DNA of 64,000 nucleotides. Origin: Bosea vaviloviae (lineage in GTDB: Bacteria > Pseudomonadota > Alphaproteobacteria > Rhizobiales > Beijerinckiaceae). A model generated the notes under the pieces. That model was not told where the DNA came from, ran no database searches, and was given only the letters and a program-made list of their open reading frames with translations. The position numbers were made by a program, and so were the translations under genes. The DNA lies in NCBI RefSeq assembly GCF_001741865.1, contig NZ_CP017147.1:124001-188000 (forward strand), read 5' to 3'. Below, piece after piece: positions 32,335-42,140 of the stretch (within the stretch, counting starts at the first letter, position 1; each line of letters opens with the position of its first letter).

Positions 32335-33243
32335 ATGATAAGAAAAACCGGGAGCGCTGGCGGGTTCGAGGAATATAGACGCGAACCGACTGTGAGCACC
32401 CTGCTCTATGACTTCGACATCGACAGCGCCCGGCTGAAGTCGCTGCATCGCGGTTATATCGAGAAGGTCCTCGCCCCCATCATCATGCGCAAGGGCATGC
32501 TCATGCCCTGGAACATCGCCATCATCGGCCATTGCAGCGCATCGGGCAGTACGGCCCACAACAAGGAGCTGTCCTTGCGGCGGGCGCAGGCCGTCGCGTT
32601 GCATCTTCGCCTCCATACGCCGCTACGCTCACTGCGCATCAAGCCGACGGGTGCCGGCGAAAAATACGCCAAGGAGTGGGAGAACCGCCTCGATCGCTCC
32701 GTGCACATCAAGGCGGTGCCGAGCGACAAGGGCGTGGAGCCCGATGACGAGCCGCCGCCCTTCGAGGACAAGCCCCTGCCGCCCCAGATCGGCGAGGCGC
32801 AATTGTTCCACCTCCGCTTCCTCAAGATCACCAAGGTCGGCACCTATTTTCTGGGCAAGCTCAAGATCGTGGTCGAGATCACGGATCGCTTCAAGCAGAG
32901 GCCTCACCGCTATCTGTTCGAAGGCGACGAGCTCAACGCCGGCATCGGCTTGGAAATCCAGGCCGGCCAGACCCTGAAGCCCAGCGGCTATCACCCGTTC
33001 TGGACCCCTCCGGGCCAGGCGCGGATCATGGCGACCGGCGATTTCGGCGGCGACGCCAAGATCGCCAAGGGCTTTTTTGCGCCGAGCGACTCATTTGCCT
33101 TCGGCAAGACACGCGGGGCCGCCGATTTCAATTATCTGGTCAAACCCTTGAAGTGGGACGAGCCGAGCTATCTGAACTTCGACTTTCTGGGATCGATCCA
33201 GGGGCCGATGCTCAGCACCACGATCGACCTTCCGCCGTTCTGA
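32335..33243 (+). CDS. OmpA-like-domain protein without export signal
   Basis: The 302-residue protein has an OmpA/MotB-like segment at about residues 45-125: IAIIGHCSASGSTAHNKELSLRRAQAVALHL resembles the G-H-x-D-x-x-G...N-x-x-L-S-x-x-R-A-x-x-V pattern, with Cys/Ser in place of the usual Asp. There is no signal peptide or membrane helix, which is unusual for a peptidoglycan-binding domain. The remaining 170 residues (LFHLRFLKITKVGTYFLGKLKIVVEI...) are unrecognised. GGGGGATG lies near the ATG. Confidence 0.6.
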   Translation: MIRKTGSAGGFEEYRREPTVSTLLYDFDIDSARLKSLHRGYIEKVLAPIIMRKGMLMPWNIAIIGHCSASGSTAHNKELSLRRAQAVALHLRLHTPLRSLRIKPTGAGEKYAKEWENRLDRSVHIKAVPSDKGVEPDDEPPPFEDKPLPPQIGEAQLFHLRFLKITKVGTYFLGKLKIVVEITDRFKQRPHRYLFEGDELNAGIGLEIQAGQTLKPSGYHPFWTPPGQARIMATGDFGGDAKIAKGFFAPSDSFAFGKTRGAADFNYLVKPLKWDEPSYLNFDFLGSIQGPMLSTTIDLPPF

Positions 33244-33326
33244 CCCTCGGCGGCGGCCGGCCATCGCCGCAATCCGGCGCGAGCGCCTGACCCAGCTCGG
33301 CTGAAATGCGCCATTATAGCGGTGCT

Positions 33327-33650
33327 TCAGTCGAAGCTTTCAAACTCGTCCGCTTCGTCATCATAAAGCAGCTTCATGAGCATGACATAGCGATTGAGCG
33401 AGGCCATGCTGATGTCGCGTATGCATCGCTCCCGTAGCTTGCGGGCTTCTGCGCGAATGCCCACACGCAGCTCCGGCGCATGGATACCGAACTCCTCGCT
33501 CCAATCGAGCATGCGATGCAGGTCCTTGTCCCAGGCAAGACAGGCCCGTGCCTGACGCGTCATGGGTTGCACTGGATCGGCTGCGTTTGCGGCGACAGCC
33601 GGCATCCCAACGGCACATAGGCAGAAGAATAGCGCTCGGAACCGCTCCAT
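33327..33650 (-). CDS. Small secreted hypothetical protein
   Basis: ATG 33650 gives 107 residues with a signal peptide (MERFRALFFCLCAVGMPAVAANA). The mature part is helical and charged with two Cys (RACLAWDKD and RERCIRDIS) and an acidic C-terminus (YDDEADEFESFD). A longer frame to 33740 would bury the signal peptide. No family is recognised. Confidence 0.55.
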   Translation of the reverse strand: MERFRALFFCLCAVGMPAVAANAADPVQPMTRQARACLAWDKDLHRMLDWSEEFGIHAPELRVGIRAEARKLRERCIRDISMASLNRYVMLMKLLYDDEADEFESFD

Positions 33651-33786
33651 CGGCCTACTCCCCGTCAAACTCGACATCGGCTGGACAAGCACAAGCCGTG
33701 CCCAGGAAAAGCAAGCCCTGCCCTGAGAGCCTGACCTCAAATGAAGCCGATGATTTCAATGGCTCTGTCTTGATCATCTAAGCGCC

Positions 33787-33891
33787 GTCATCCTGGGCGA
33801 AGCGAAGCTTCGTCCCGGGATCCATCGTAGAGCTGCGGAGCCCTCCGATGGATCCCGGAGCTGCGCCGCTGCGCGGCTTGTCCAGGATGAC
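33787..33891. repeat. Intergenic palindromic repeat (GTCATCC family)
   Basis: GTCATCCTGGGCGAAGCGAA on the left and TTGTCCAGGATGAC on the right enclose GGGATCCATCG...CGATGGATCCC. The rest of the gap, 33892-34191, has an AT-richer stretch and no gene that I can support. Confidence 0.8.
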
Positions 33892-34191
33892 GATGCGGGT
33901 GATGGGGATCGATCGGAAGCTCTTGATATCGCTCGGTTCATTTGAGGCCAGAGAAAGAACCACGCTTACGGGGCGTTCATTTCGGACGTAGCGATGTATC
34001 CGATGCAATCTCCGAAATGGGTTGGGAGCGGTCCCACTCTGAACATTCGCACCACCTAATCCCCATCCCCCGCGTCAACACCTGTGGCGCACTCCGTCAC
34101 CCCCTTCCGCAGTCCGGCCCAATTCCGCCTTTGCCACGTCGAAATCGGGCGTGCTTTATCGCGGGCATCTGATTTGGGAGGGGACACCGCT

Positions 34192-35907
34192 ATGATGAGT
34201 CGACTGGCCGCAGCCTTGATCGTCGCGCCGAGCTTTGCCGCCGCCGCCGAAATGGACCTCCCCTCGCGGATCGACCGCGTCACCGTCTATCCCGACGGGG
34301 CGGTGATCACCCGTCTCGGCCGGGCCGAACTGCTGCAGGGCGCCTCGCAGATCGTGCTGCGCGGCCTGCCGGCGACGATCGACCCTGCCTCGATCCGCGT
34401 CGAGGGCAAAGGAGGCGGCTCCTTCTCGATCGGCGCCGTCGATGTCCGCCTCGCCCCGGGCGACGCCAAGCCGCTCGACAGCGTGATCGAGGCCAAGCTC
34501 AAGGCTCTGCGCGACGAGAAGGGCGTGCTCGACGGCCAGGCTGGGGCCATTGAGGCCAAGCGCGGCACGATCGAACGTTTTGCGCAGACCGGCCCCGACA
34601 AACTCGGCCCCGACGGCAAGGCGCTGCCGGTCGCCGACTGGCCGGCGATTTTTGATGCGATCGGCACCGCACTGGTCAAGGTCAATGCCGAACTCAGGAC
34701 TGTGCGCGGCCGCGCCTCCGATATCGAAAGCGAGATCGCAGCCCTCGAACGCGCCCGCCCGCAAGCGGGCCGCCCCGGCGCGCCCAAGCGCGACGTCGCC
34801 ATCGCCGTCGAGGCGCCTGCTCCCGTCGCGGCCGAGTTCACGGTGAGCTATCGCGTCGCCGGGGCGAATTGGACACCGCTCTACGAGGCCAGGCTCGCCA
34901 CCGGCAGCACTGGGGCCAAGCCCGAGATCAATTTCATGCGCCGCGCCGAATTGCGCCAGCGCAGCGGCGAGGACTGGGCCGATGTTGCGGTGACCCTCTC
35001 GACGACCCGCTCGGCCGGCGGCACGCGGGCGCCCGATCTCGCCCCGATGCAGGTGATGTTCTTCGAACCGCAGGAAATCTATCAGGCTCGCGAGCGCGCC
35101 ATGGAGCAGGCCCGCAAACAGGCGACGGAGCGCGCCGCTCCTCCCGCCATTGCCAGCGCGCCGGCGCCACGTGGCTTCGGTGCAACGCAAGCGCTGGAGG
35201 ACCGCGTCGCGCAGCCGGCGACCATTGCGGCCTCGACGATCGAGGCCGGCGCCTATCAGGCGAGCTTCCAGGTACCCGGCCGGATCACGGTTCCGCAGGA
35301 CGGCTCGTCCAAGGCCGTCCTGCTGAGCCAGAGCAAGGTCAGCCCGAATCTGAGCGCGCGGACGACGCCGGAGCTGGAGGAGAAGGCCTATCTCGAAGCC
35401 GCCTTCACCCATGAGGACGAGGCCCCGTTGCTGCCGGGCGAGGTCTTCCTGCATCGCGACGGCGGCTATATCGGCAAGGGCCGGATCGGCCTCGTCGCGT
35501 CGGGCGACAAGGTCGAGCTCGGCTTCGGCGCCGACGACAAGCTCAAGGTGACGCGCGCGCCGGTCAGGCGGCGCGAGAACGACCCGACCTGGCTCGGCCA
35601 GAGCCGCACCGACCTGCGCGAGTTCCGCACCGTGGTGAAGAGCCTGCACGCCCAGCCCGTGAAGGTCACGGTGACCGAGCGCGTACCCTTCTCCGAGAGC
35701 AGCGCCATCACCATCGAGACCTTGCCGCAGACCACGCCGCCGACCGAAAAACAGGTCGGCGACAAGCGCGGCATCCAGGCCTGGACCTTCGACCTCGCCC
35801 CCGCGACCGAGAAGGAGATCAAGCTCGCCTACCGGATCAAATGGCCCGGTGACCGCGAGGTCACGTTCCAGCCGCAGGCCATAGCCGAGCCGCGTCTGGC
35901 GCGCTGA
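34192..35907 (+). CDS. DUF4139 domain protein (MuiA-like)
   Basis: ATG 34192 follows GGGAGGGG and starts a signal-like segment (MMSRLAAALIVAPSFAAAAEM); the product is 571 residues. An N-terminal DUF4140-type region (RVTVYPDGAVITRLGRAELLQGASQIVLRGLP) leads to a coiled coil (about residues 100-200), then the DUF4139 beta domain (FTVSYRVAGANWTPLYEARL...DWADVAVTLSTTRS). The C-terminal VTVTERVPFSESSAI and WTFDLAPATEKEIKLAYRIKWP are typical. It is probably periplasmic. The family's role is not well defined. Confidence 0.82.
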   Translation: MMSRLAAALIVAPSFAAAAEMDLPSRIDRVTVYPDGAVITRLGRAELLQGASQIVLRGLPATIDPASIRVEGKGGGSFSIGAVDVRLAPGDAKPLDSVIEAKLKALRDEKGVLDGQAGAIEAKRGTIERFAQTGPDKLGPDGKALPVADWPAIFDAIGTALVKVNAELRTVRGRASDIESEIAALERARPQAGRPGAPKRDVAIAVEAPAPVAAEFTVSYRVAGANWTPLYEARLATGSTGAKPEINFMRRAELRQRSGEDWADVAVTLSTTRSAGGTRAPDLAPMQVMFFEPQEIYQARERAMEQARKQATERAAPPAIASAPAPRGFGATQALEDRVAQPATIAASTIEAGAYQASFQVPGRITVPQDGSSKAVLLSQSKVSPNLSARTTPELEEKAYLEAAFTHEDEAPLLPGEVFLHRDGGYIGKGRIGLVASGDKVELGFGADDKLKVTRAPVRRRENDPTWLGQSRTDLREFRTVVKSLHAQPVKVTVTERVPFSESSAITIETLPQTTPPTEKQVGDKRGIQAWTFDLAPATEKEIKLAYRIKWPGDREVTFQPQAIAEPRLAR

Positions 35908-35944
35908 GGTGGAAGGTTACTACCTTTAACTCGGAACCACCCGC

Positions 35945-36124
35945 GTCATTCCGGGGCTTCCCCCTCGGGTCCGACCTTTGGTCGGCCCAAGGATAAACTC
36001 CGCGAAGAGCCCGGAACCCAGAACCGATGCGGGCTAACGAAAGCCGCCCGACAGCCGAACTTTGACGACAAGGCGCATCGGTTCTGGGTTCCGGGTTCAT
36101 GCCTGCGGCATGCCCCGGAATGAC
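35945..36124. repeat. Intergenic palindromic repeat (GTCATTCCGG type) with internal module
   Basis: GTCATTCCGGGGC pairs with GCCCCGGAATGAC. The module starting CCTCGGGTCCGACCTTTGGT (35963-36001) is shared with the copies at 5205 and 39135, and an inner pair GGAACCCAGAACCGATGCG / CGCATCGGTTCTGGGTTCC flanks the centre. It lies at convergent gene ends. Confidence 0.8.
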
Positions 36125-36150
36125 AGTGAGGTTCCAATGCAAACTGGCGC

Positions 36151-36729
36151 TCACAGCGCCATGTCGAGCTCGCTCTGCCGGCCGAGCCGGGTCATCCAGT
36201 CCTGATATTGCGGCTGGATCTTGAGCTGGTGGCCGTAATGGCGCCGCAGCGCTTCGACCAGGCGCCCGCCACGGTCGAGCTGCTCGTCGGCGAAGCCGAT
36301 CATCACCGAATTCGGCCAGGCCTGCGGGCGCACGCTGCGCAGGCGGTCGAACAATTCGTCCTCGCTCGCCTCGCTGTCGTTTTGCGCCATCAGCACCAGC
36401 ATCGCGGCGGTCGAGCGCGAAATGCCCATATGGCAATGCACCAGGAGATGGCCCTCGACGCGGCCGGCCACGCCCTCCCGCAGGCTCTCGCCGAAGCCCA
36501 GGATCGCCTCGACATGCTTCGGCTCTGGGTGGGTATAGCCCTGCGAGGGAGCGAGGATGTCGTGGAAGCGCAAGGTGACGCGGTGATGCTCGCCATAGGC
36601 GCCGAAGGCATCGAGCTCCGCCAGGCCCGGGTCGAGCAGGGAGAGGACATGGGTGACGCGGCGCTCGCTCTGCGCCGGCAATTCCTCGATGCCGCAGATC
36701 GTCAGGGTCGAGATGGCGAGCGTCTTCAT
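36151..36729 (-). CDS. Dual-specificity/tyrosine phosphatase-like protein
   Basis: The 192-residue protein carries the Cys-based phosphatase P-loop at residues 98-105 (HCHMGISRST, Cys99 and Arg105) preceded by VEGHLLVHC. The N-terminal region has VLSLLDPGLAELD and an Asp-containing FHDILAPSQG that could provide the general acid. It would dephosphorylate tyrosine residues or phosphoinositide-like substrates. It is monocistronic, with repeats on both sides. Confidence 0.8.
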   Translation of the reverse strand: MKTLAISTLTICGIEELPAQSERRVTHVLSLLDPGLAELDAFGAYGEHHRVTLRFHDILAPSQGYTHPEPKHVEAILGFGESLREGVAGRVEGHLLVHCHMGISRSTAAMLVLMAQNDSEASEDELFDRLRSVRPQAWPNSVMIGFADEQLDRGGRLVEALRRHYGHQLKIQPQYQDWMTRLGRQSELDMAL

Positions 36730-36765
36730 GCGGGAGCTCCGGCGGCTGGAGAGAGGTGTCGGCTT

Positions 36766-36868
36766 AGAGCATTTTCGAGCGAAGTGGGTGCCGGTTCGCG
36801 TGAAGAAAATGCGCTAAAACAAAGATCTAGAGCAATTGAACGATCCAATCGGATCGGAAATTGCTCTA
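36766..36868. repeat. Repeat of the AGAGC-ATTTTCGAGCGAAGTGG family, long form
   Basis: AGAGCATTTTCGAGCGAAGT and GGGTGCCGGTTCGCGTGAAG are followed by AAAATGCGCTAAAACAAAGA. A second hairpin (AGCAATT...GGATCGGAAATTGCT) closes the element with GCTCT. It is common in Hyphomicrobiales genomes. Two other copies occur at 42768 and 53272. Confidence 0.85.
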
Positions 36869-36935
36869 GCGAGCCACCTGCCCAGCCGCAACCGCCGCGG
36901 ATGACGGCCTGCCCTGCAGCCCGAGCGGTCAGCTT

Positions 36936-38135
36936 CTACCCCGCGCGCGGAAGGCGCGGCAGCAGGATGGTGAGCAGCCCCAGCAGCGGCAGGTAGGAGC
37001 AAATGCGGTAGACGAAGGCGATGCCATGCGTGTCGGCGAAGTTGCCGAGCAGCGCCGCTCCCAGCCCACCGGCCCCAAAAGCGAAGCCGAAGAACACCCC
37101 CGCGATCAACCCGACGCGCCCCGGCACCAGCTCCTGCGCGAACACCACGATGGCCGAGAAGGCCGAAGCGAAGATCAGCCCGATGACCACGCTGAGCACA
37201 CCCGTCCAGAACAGGTTGGCGTAAGGCAGCAGCAGGGCGAAGGGGATGACACCCAGGATCGAGAACCAGATCACGAAGCGCGCGCCCATCCTGTCGCCGA
37301 TCGGCCCGCCGAGAAAGGTTCCCGCCGCAGCCGCCGCCAGGAACAGGAACAGCATGAGTTGCGCCTCGCGCACGCCGAGCCCGAACTGGTCGATGACGTA
37401 GAAGGTGAAATAGCTGGAGATGCTGGCCATGTAGACGTTCTTCGTCGCGGTCAGCAGCACGAGGATGCCGAAGGCGATGGCGACCCGCCCCTGCGGCAGC
37501 GGCAAGGCGCGGCTGGCGGCGGGCTTGCCCGCATTCTGCTTGCGATGAGCCGCATACCACGCCCCGACGCGCCAGAGCACGACGACGCCCAGCATCGCGA
37601 CGCCTGACAGCCAGGAGACGCTGCCCTGGCCGAAGGGCAGGACGATGAAGGCCGCCAGCAGCGGCCCCATCGCCGAGCCCATATTGCCCCCGACCTGGAA
37701 GAGCGATTGCGCCAACCCGTGCCGGCCGCCGGAGCCCAGCCGGGCGACCCGCGACGCCTCCGGATGGAAGATCGCCGAGCCGAGCCCGATCAGGCAGGCC
37801 GCCAGCACCAGCAGCGCGAAATTGCCGGCATTGCCGAGCAGGATCAGCCCGAGGAAGGTCGAGCCCATGCCGACAGGCAGGGAATAGGGCATCGGCCAGC
37901 GGTCGGTCGCCATGCCGACGAGAGGCTGCAGCAGCGACGCGGTGACCTGGAAGGCCATGGTCAGAAGCCCGATCTGGACGAAATCGAGCGCGTAATTCGC
38001 CTTGAACAGCGGGTAAAGCGAGGCGAGCAGCGACTGCATCAGGTCGTTGAGCAGATGACAGAAGCTCACCGCCAGCAGGATCGACGTCGTCGTCTTCTCG
38101 ATGCGGGGCTGTGCCCCCGGAAATGCCGCAACCAT
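36936..38135 (-). CDS. MFS transporter, fosmidomycin-resistance (Fsr) type
   Basis: The 399-residue, 12-helix protein starts at ATG 38135 with AAGGGG upstream; a start at 38210 is possible. Fsr-type motifs are HLLNDLMQSLLASLYPLFKANY, FQVTASLLQPLVGMATDRWP, GLGSAIFHPEASRVAR and SVSWLSG. Such pumps export drugs or metabolites. The divergent AraC-type gene is its likely regulator. A second Fsr-type gene at 55718 is similar along most of its length. Confidence 0.87.
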   Translation of the reverse strand: MVAAFPGAQPRIEKTTTSILLAVSFCHLLNDLMQSLLASLYPLFKANYALDFVQIGLLTMAFQVTASLLQPLVGMATDRWPMPYSLPVGMGSTFLGLILLGNAGNFALLVLAACLIGLGSAIFHPEASRVARLGSGGRHGLAQSLFQVGGNMGSAMGPLLAAFIVLPFGQGSVSWLSGVAMLGVVVLWRVGAWYAAHRKQNAGKPAASRALPLPQGRVAIAFGILVLLTATKNVYMASISSYFTFYVIDQFGLGVREAQLMLFLFLAAAAAGTFLGGPIGDRMGARFVIWFSILGVIPFALLLPYANLFWTGVLSVVIGLIFASAFSAIVVFAQELVPGRVGLIAGVFFGFAFGAGGLGAALLGNFADTHGIAFVYRICSYLPLLGLLTILLPRLPRAG

Positions 38136-38267
38136 CTCGAAACCCCTTTTGCGCCGCCATTCGGCGCGCCATGCCGGGTTCCTTCTATAGGCCTTGCCGC
38201 TGACCTTCATTCGTGTTTTGGTCAAAAACTTTCGCGATTGGGCCAAGATTACGGCGAAACTAAAGAT

Positions 38268-39089
38268 ATGACAAAACCACCGGCGCCGACGGCCGCAGCG
38301 CTCGACGAGAGCCACCGGCACAGTGTCGGCAAAATCTACCATGCTGGCAGCACCGTGATCGTGCATCGCTCGGACGATCCGGCCGGCTACACCGTGCCGC
38401 CGCACAGCCACAGGCATATCCAGCTGCTTTGCGTCTTCTCCGGCGTCGTGCTGCTCGCGACCGGGGTCGGCTGCTGGATGATCCCGCCCGGCCACGCCTT
38501 GCTGATCCCGCCCCATCTCGAACATTCCGTCGAGATGATGAGCGATGTCAGCATGCGCTCGGTCTATCTGCTGCCCGGTGACGACGCGCTCGCCGAACGC
38601 TTCCTGCAGGTGCTCGCGGTCACGGACCTCGTCCGCGGCCTGATCATCGAGGCGATTCGCCTGCACGACGCCGCGGTGGAAGGCCGCAAGCCGCAATTGG
38701 TGCTCGACCTGCTCGCCGAGGAGGTCACGACCCTGGCGCCCAGGCCGCTCGGCCTGCCCTTCCCCACCGACGCCCGGCTCTCGGTGCTGTGCCGGGCCTT
38801 CATGGAGGCGCCCTCGGCCCATCTGCGTCTCGACGCATGGGCGGACAGGCTGGCGATGAGCCGGCGAACCTTCACGCGTTTCTTCCTGCGTGAGACCGGC
38901 CTCGGCTTCGCGGCATGGCGCCAGCAGGCCTGCCTGTTCGCCTGCCTGCCGAAGCTCGCCGCCGGCGCCCCGGTGACGCAGATCGCCATGCTGGCCGGCT
39001 ATGACAATGTCGCCGCCTTCACCACGATGTTCACGCGCCGCCTGGGAACCCCGCCGCGAGCCTATATGCGCCGCTCCTTGGCCGGGTGA
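38268..39089 (+). CDS. AraC-family transcriptional regulator with cupin domain
   Basis: The 273-residue protein has an N-terminal cupin-like sensor (YTVPPHSHRHIQLLCVFSGVVLLATGVGCWMIPPGHALLIPPHLEHSVEMM) and a C-terminal AraC helix-turn-helix pair (LDAWADRLAMSRRTFTRFFLRETGLGFAAWRQQ, then TQIAMLAGYDNVAAFTTMFTRRLGTPPRAYMRR). It diverges from the Fsr-type pump over 132 bp that include AT-richer DNA, the usual layout for a pump and its regulator. Confidence 0.9.
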   Translation: MTKPPAPTAAALDESHRHSVGKIYHAGSTVIVHRSDDPAGYTVPPHSHRHIQLLCVFSGVVLLATGVGCWMIPPGHALLIPPHLEHSVEMMSDVSMRSVYLLPGDDALAERFLQVLAVTDLVRGLIIEAIRLHDAAVEGRKPQLVLDLLAEEVTTLAPRPLGLPFPTDARLSVLCRAFMEAPSAHLRLDAWADRLAMSRRTFTRFFLRETGLGFAAWRQQACLFACLPKLAAGAPVTQIAMLAGYDNVAAFTTMFTRRLGTPPRAYMRRSLAG

Positions 39090-39134
39090 ACAGCATGCGC
39101 CCACGAGGCTCGGATTCCGAGAGTACGCAGCCTG

Positions 39135-39304
39135 GGCTCGGAACCACGCCGTCATCCTGGATAAGCGGCCCTCGGGTCGGGCCTTTGGCCGGCCCAAGGA
39201 CAGGCTCCGCCGCGCAAATCCGGGATCCATCCTAGAGCACCGAGCTCTCCGATGGATCACGAGTCGAGCTTCGCTCGCCCAGGATGACGGCGTGGTTCCG
39301 AGCC
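39135..39304. repeat. Intergenic palindrome with perfect 26-bp arms and internal module
   Basis: The left arm is GGCTCGGAACCACGCCGTCA plus TCCTGG (39135-39160); the right arm (39279-39304) is its exact inverse complement. The module CCTCGGGTCGGGCCTTTGGC lies inside (39170-39209), as in the copies at 5205 and 35945. It separates the AraC gene from the purA leader. Confidence 0.85.
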
Positions 39305-39323
39305 AGGACTACGTGTTCCCGGC

Positions 39324-39507
39324 GGCAGGGTGATATTTTCCAATCCTACGCGGCCTTTTCCAATGTCGAAGAATGGACCCCGACGCCGCCGCGAACCCCG
39401 CGGCCAGCGACGTCGGATATGCACAGCCTTGACCTCGCCGCAGTGTTGCCTCATGAGGGCCTGCAAGAACCTGCCTTACAAACCCCGGTCTTGCGCCGGG
39501 GTTTTTC
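39324..39507 (+). ncRNA. Candidate small RNA upstream of purA (possibly 6S RNA)
   Basis: The 200 bp between the palindrome and the terminator at 39481 hold no gene but can fold into a long rod. GGCAGG (39324-39329) pairs with CCTGCC (39470-39475), and an apical arm runs CGACG (39381-39385) to CGTCG (39411-39415) enclosing CCGCG-AACCC-CGCGG. The length of about 150-180 nt, the rod with a central open region, and an intrinsic terminator fit a 6S-like RNA. The identity is a hypothesis; exact ends are unknown. Confidence 0.35.
39481..39507 (+). terminator. Intrinsic terminator upstream of purA
   Basis: AACCCCGG pairs with CCGGGGTT across a seven-base loop (TCTTGCG), followed by a short T run (39502-39506). 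No protein gene lies directly upstream on this strand, so it probably ends a short untranslated transcript or attenuates one entering purA. Confidence 0.8.
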
Positions 39508-39562
39508 ATGTGCGCGGCGCTTGCGTGGGATCAAACAGGCAAGACAGCAGGACACCTGGACC

Positions 39563-40855
<1,293 letters not shown>

Positions 40856-40886
40856 CGGGACCAGCCAACATCGACAAGTGAGGCCA

Positions 40887-42110
40887 ATGGCCGATTTCTA
40901 TCCCATCCTGGCACGTGCGATCGCTGGGTTGCCCGACAAGTCGTCTGCGGCGCGGCGGGCCGTCTATGACCGCGCCAGGACCGCGCTCGTCGCGCAGCTG
41001 CGCAGCCTTGACCCGCCGCTCGGCGAGGCCGAGATCATGCGCGAGCGGCTCTCGCTCGACGAGGCCGTGGCGAAGGTCGAGGCCGATTACGGCGAGGGAC
41101 CGGCGCAGCCGCCAGCCCAGGCCGGGCCGGTCTTCCGCCCCGCCGTCACGCCCGAACCGGCCCGCAGGGAGGTCACGACGCCTCCGGCCGCCATCGCGCA
41201 ACCGGAGCCCGAGCCACCCCAGGATGACGGGCGCTTCGAGGATCCGCTGCCGGAAGCCCCCGAACAGCAGACGATCCGCCCCCGCGTCGCGCCCCGGCGC
41301 GAACGCCGCGTCAATCCCGGCCATGTCCGCACCGCCATCGTCGGCGGCGGCGTCGCCATCGCGGTCGCGGCGATCGCCGCCGCCGCCTATTACGTCAACA
41401 AGATCAGGCCGCCCGAGAACACGGCGCGCAGCCATGTCGAGACGCCGGCCCAGCCACCGCAACCCGACGCCGCCGGCAAGCTGAACGACCGCGTCGGCGA
41501 TGCCGGAGCGCCGCCGCAGACCCGGCCGAACAGCAACGCCGGCGCACCTGCACAGGGCAGCGAGATCACCGTCGCGCAGCGCGCTATCCTCTACACCGAG
41601 GTCGCCGAGAGCCCGCAGCAGCCGCGCGCCGTGAACGGCCGCGTCTTCTGGCGGCTGGACAGCGAGAGCGCCGGGCCCGGCCGGCCGGTCGAGACGATCA
41701 TACGCGCCACGATCGAGGTGCCGGAGGCCGGCATCGGGCTCGACTTCACCATCCGCCGCAATACCGATACCGCCTTTCCGGCCTCGCACATCATCGGCCT
41801 GCGCTTCACCAATACGGGCACGGCGGCGCCGGAGACCATCCGCGAGGTCGGCGTGCCGCAGTTCAAGACCGACGAGAACGAGCGCGGCGCGCCCTTGTCG
41901 GCGATTAACTCGGCGCTTGGCGAGAACCTCTTCGTCGCAGCCCTGTCGAACGTGCCCGTGGAGGTCGAGCGCAATCTCGATCTGATCCTGAACCGCAATT
42001 GGATCGACGTGCCGATCCGCTTCGCCTCGGGCAAGCGCGGCATCCTGACCTTCGAGAAGGGTTTCCCGGGCAGCCAGACCCTGGCCGACGCCTTCGGCCG
42101 CTGGCGTTAG
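40887..42110 (+). CDS. Conserved membrane-anchored protein of unknown function
   Basis: ATG 40887 (MADFYPILARAIAGLPDKSSAARRAVYDRARTALVAQL) follows GTGAGG and gives 407 residues. The N-terminal helix (about 60 residues) is followed by a Pro-rich linker, a single membrane helix at about residues 150-170 (TAIVGGGVAIAVAAIAAAAYY), another disordered linker and a 170-residue C-terminal beta domain, presumably periplasmic. This architecture recurs next to purA in relatives. No function is known to me. Confidence 0.75.
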   Translation: MADFYPILARAIAGLPDKSSAARRAVYDRARTALVAQLRSLDPPLGEAEIMRERLSLDEAVAKVEADYGEGPAQPPAQAGPVFRPAVTPEPARREVTTPPAAIAQPEPEPPQDDGRFEDPLPEAPEQQTIRPRVAPRRERRVNPGHVRTAIVGGGVAIAVAAIAAAAYYVNKIRPPENTARSHVETPAQPPQPDAAGKLNDRVGDAGAPPQTRPNSNAGAPAQGSEITVAQRAILYTEVAESPQQPRAVNGRVFWRLDSESAGPGRPVETIIRATIEVPEAGIGLDFTIRRNTDTAFPASHIIGLRFTNTGTAAPETIREVGVPQFKTDENERGAPLSAINSALGENLFVAALSNVPVEVERNLDLILNRNWIDVPIRFASGKRGILTFEKGFPGSQTLADAFGRWR

Positions 42111-42140
42111 AGCGGCGCTTTTTAGCAGGGGTCTACGCGG

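Noticed and set aside
36936..39260. 774-codon frame including the MFS pump
   Set aside because: The upstream part is antisense to the AraC gene; the transporter homology begins near 38135.
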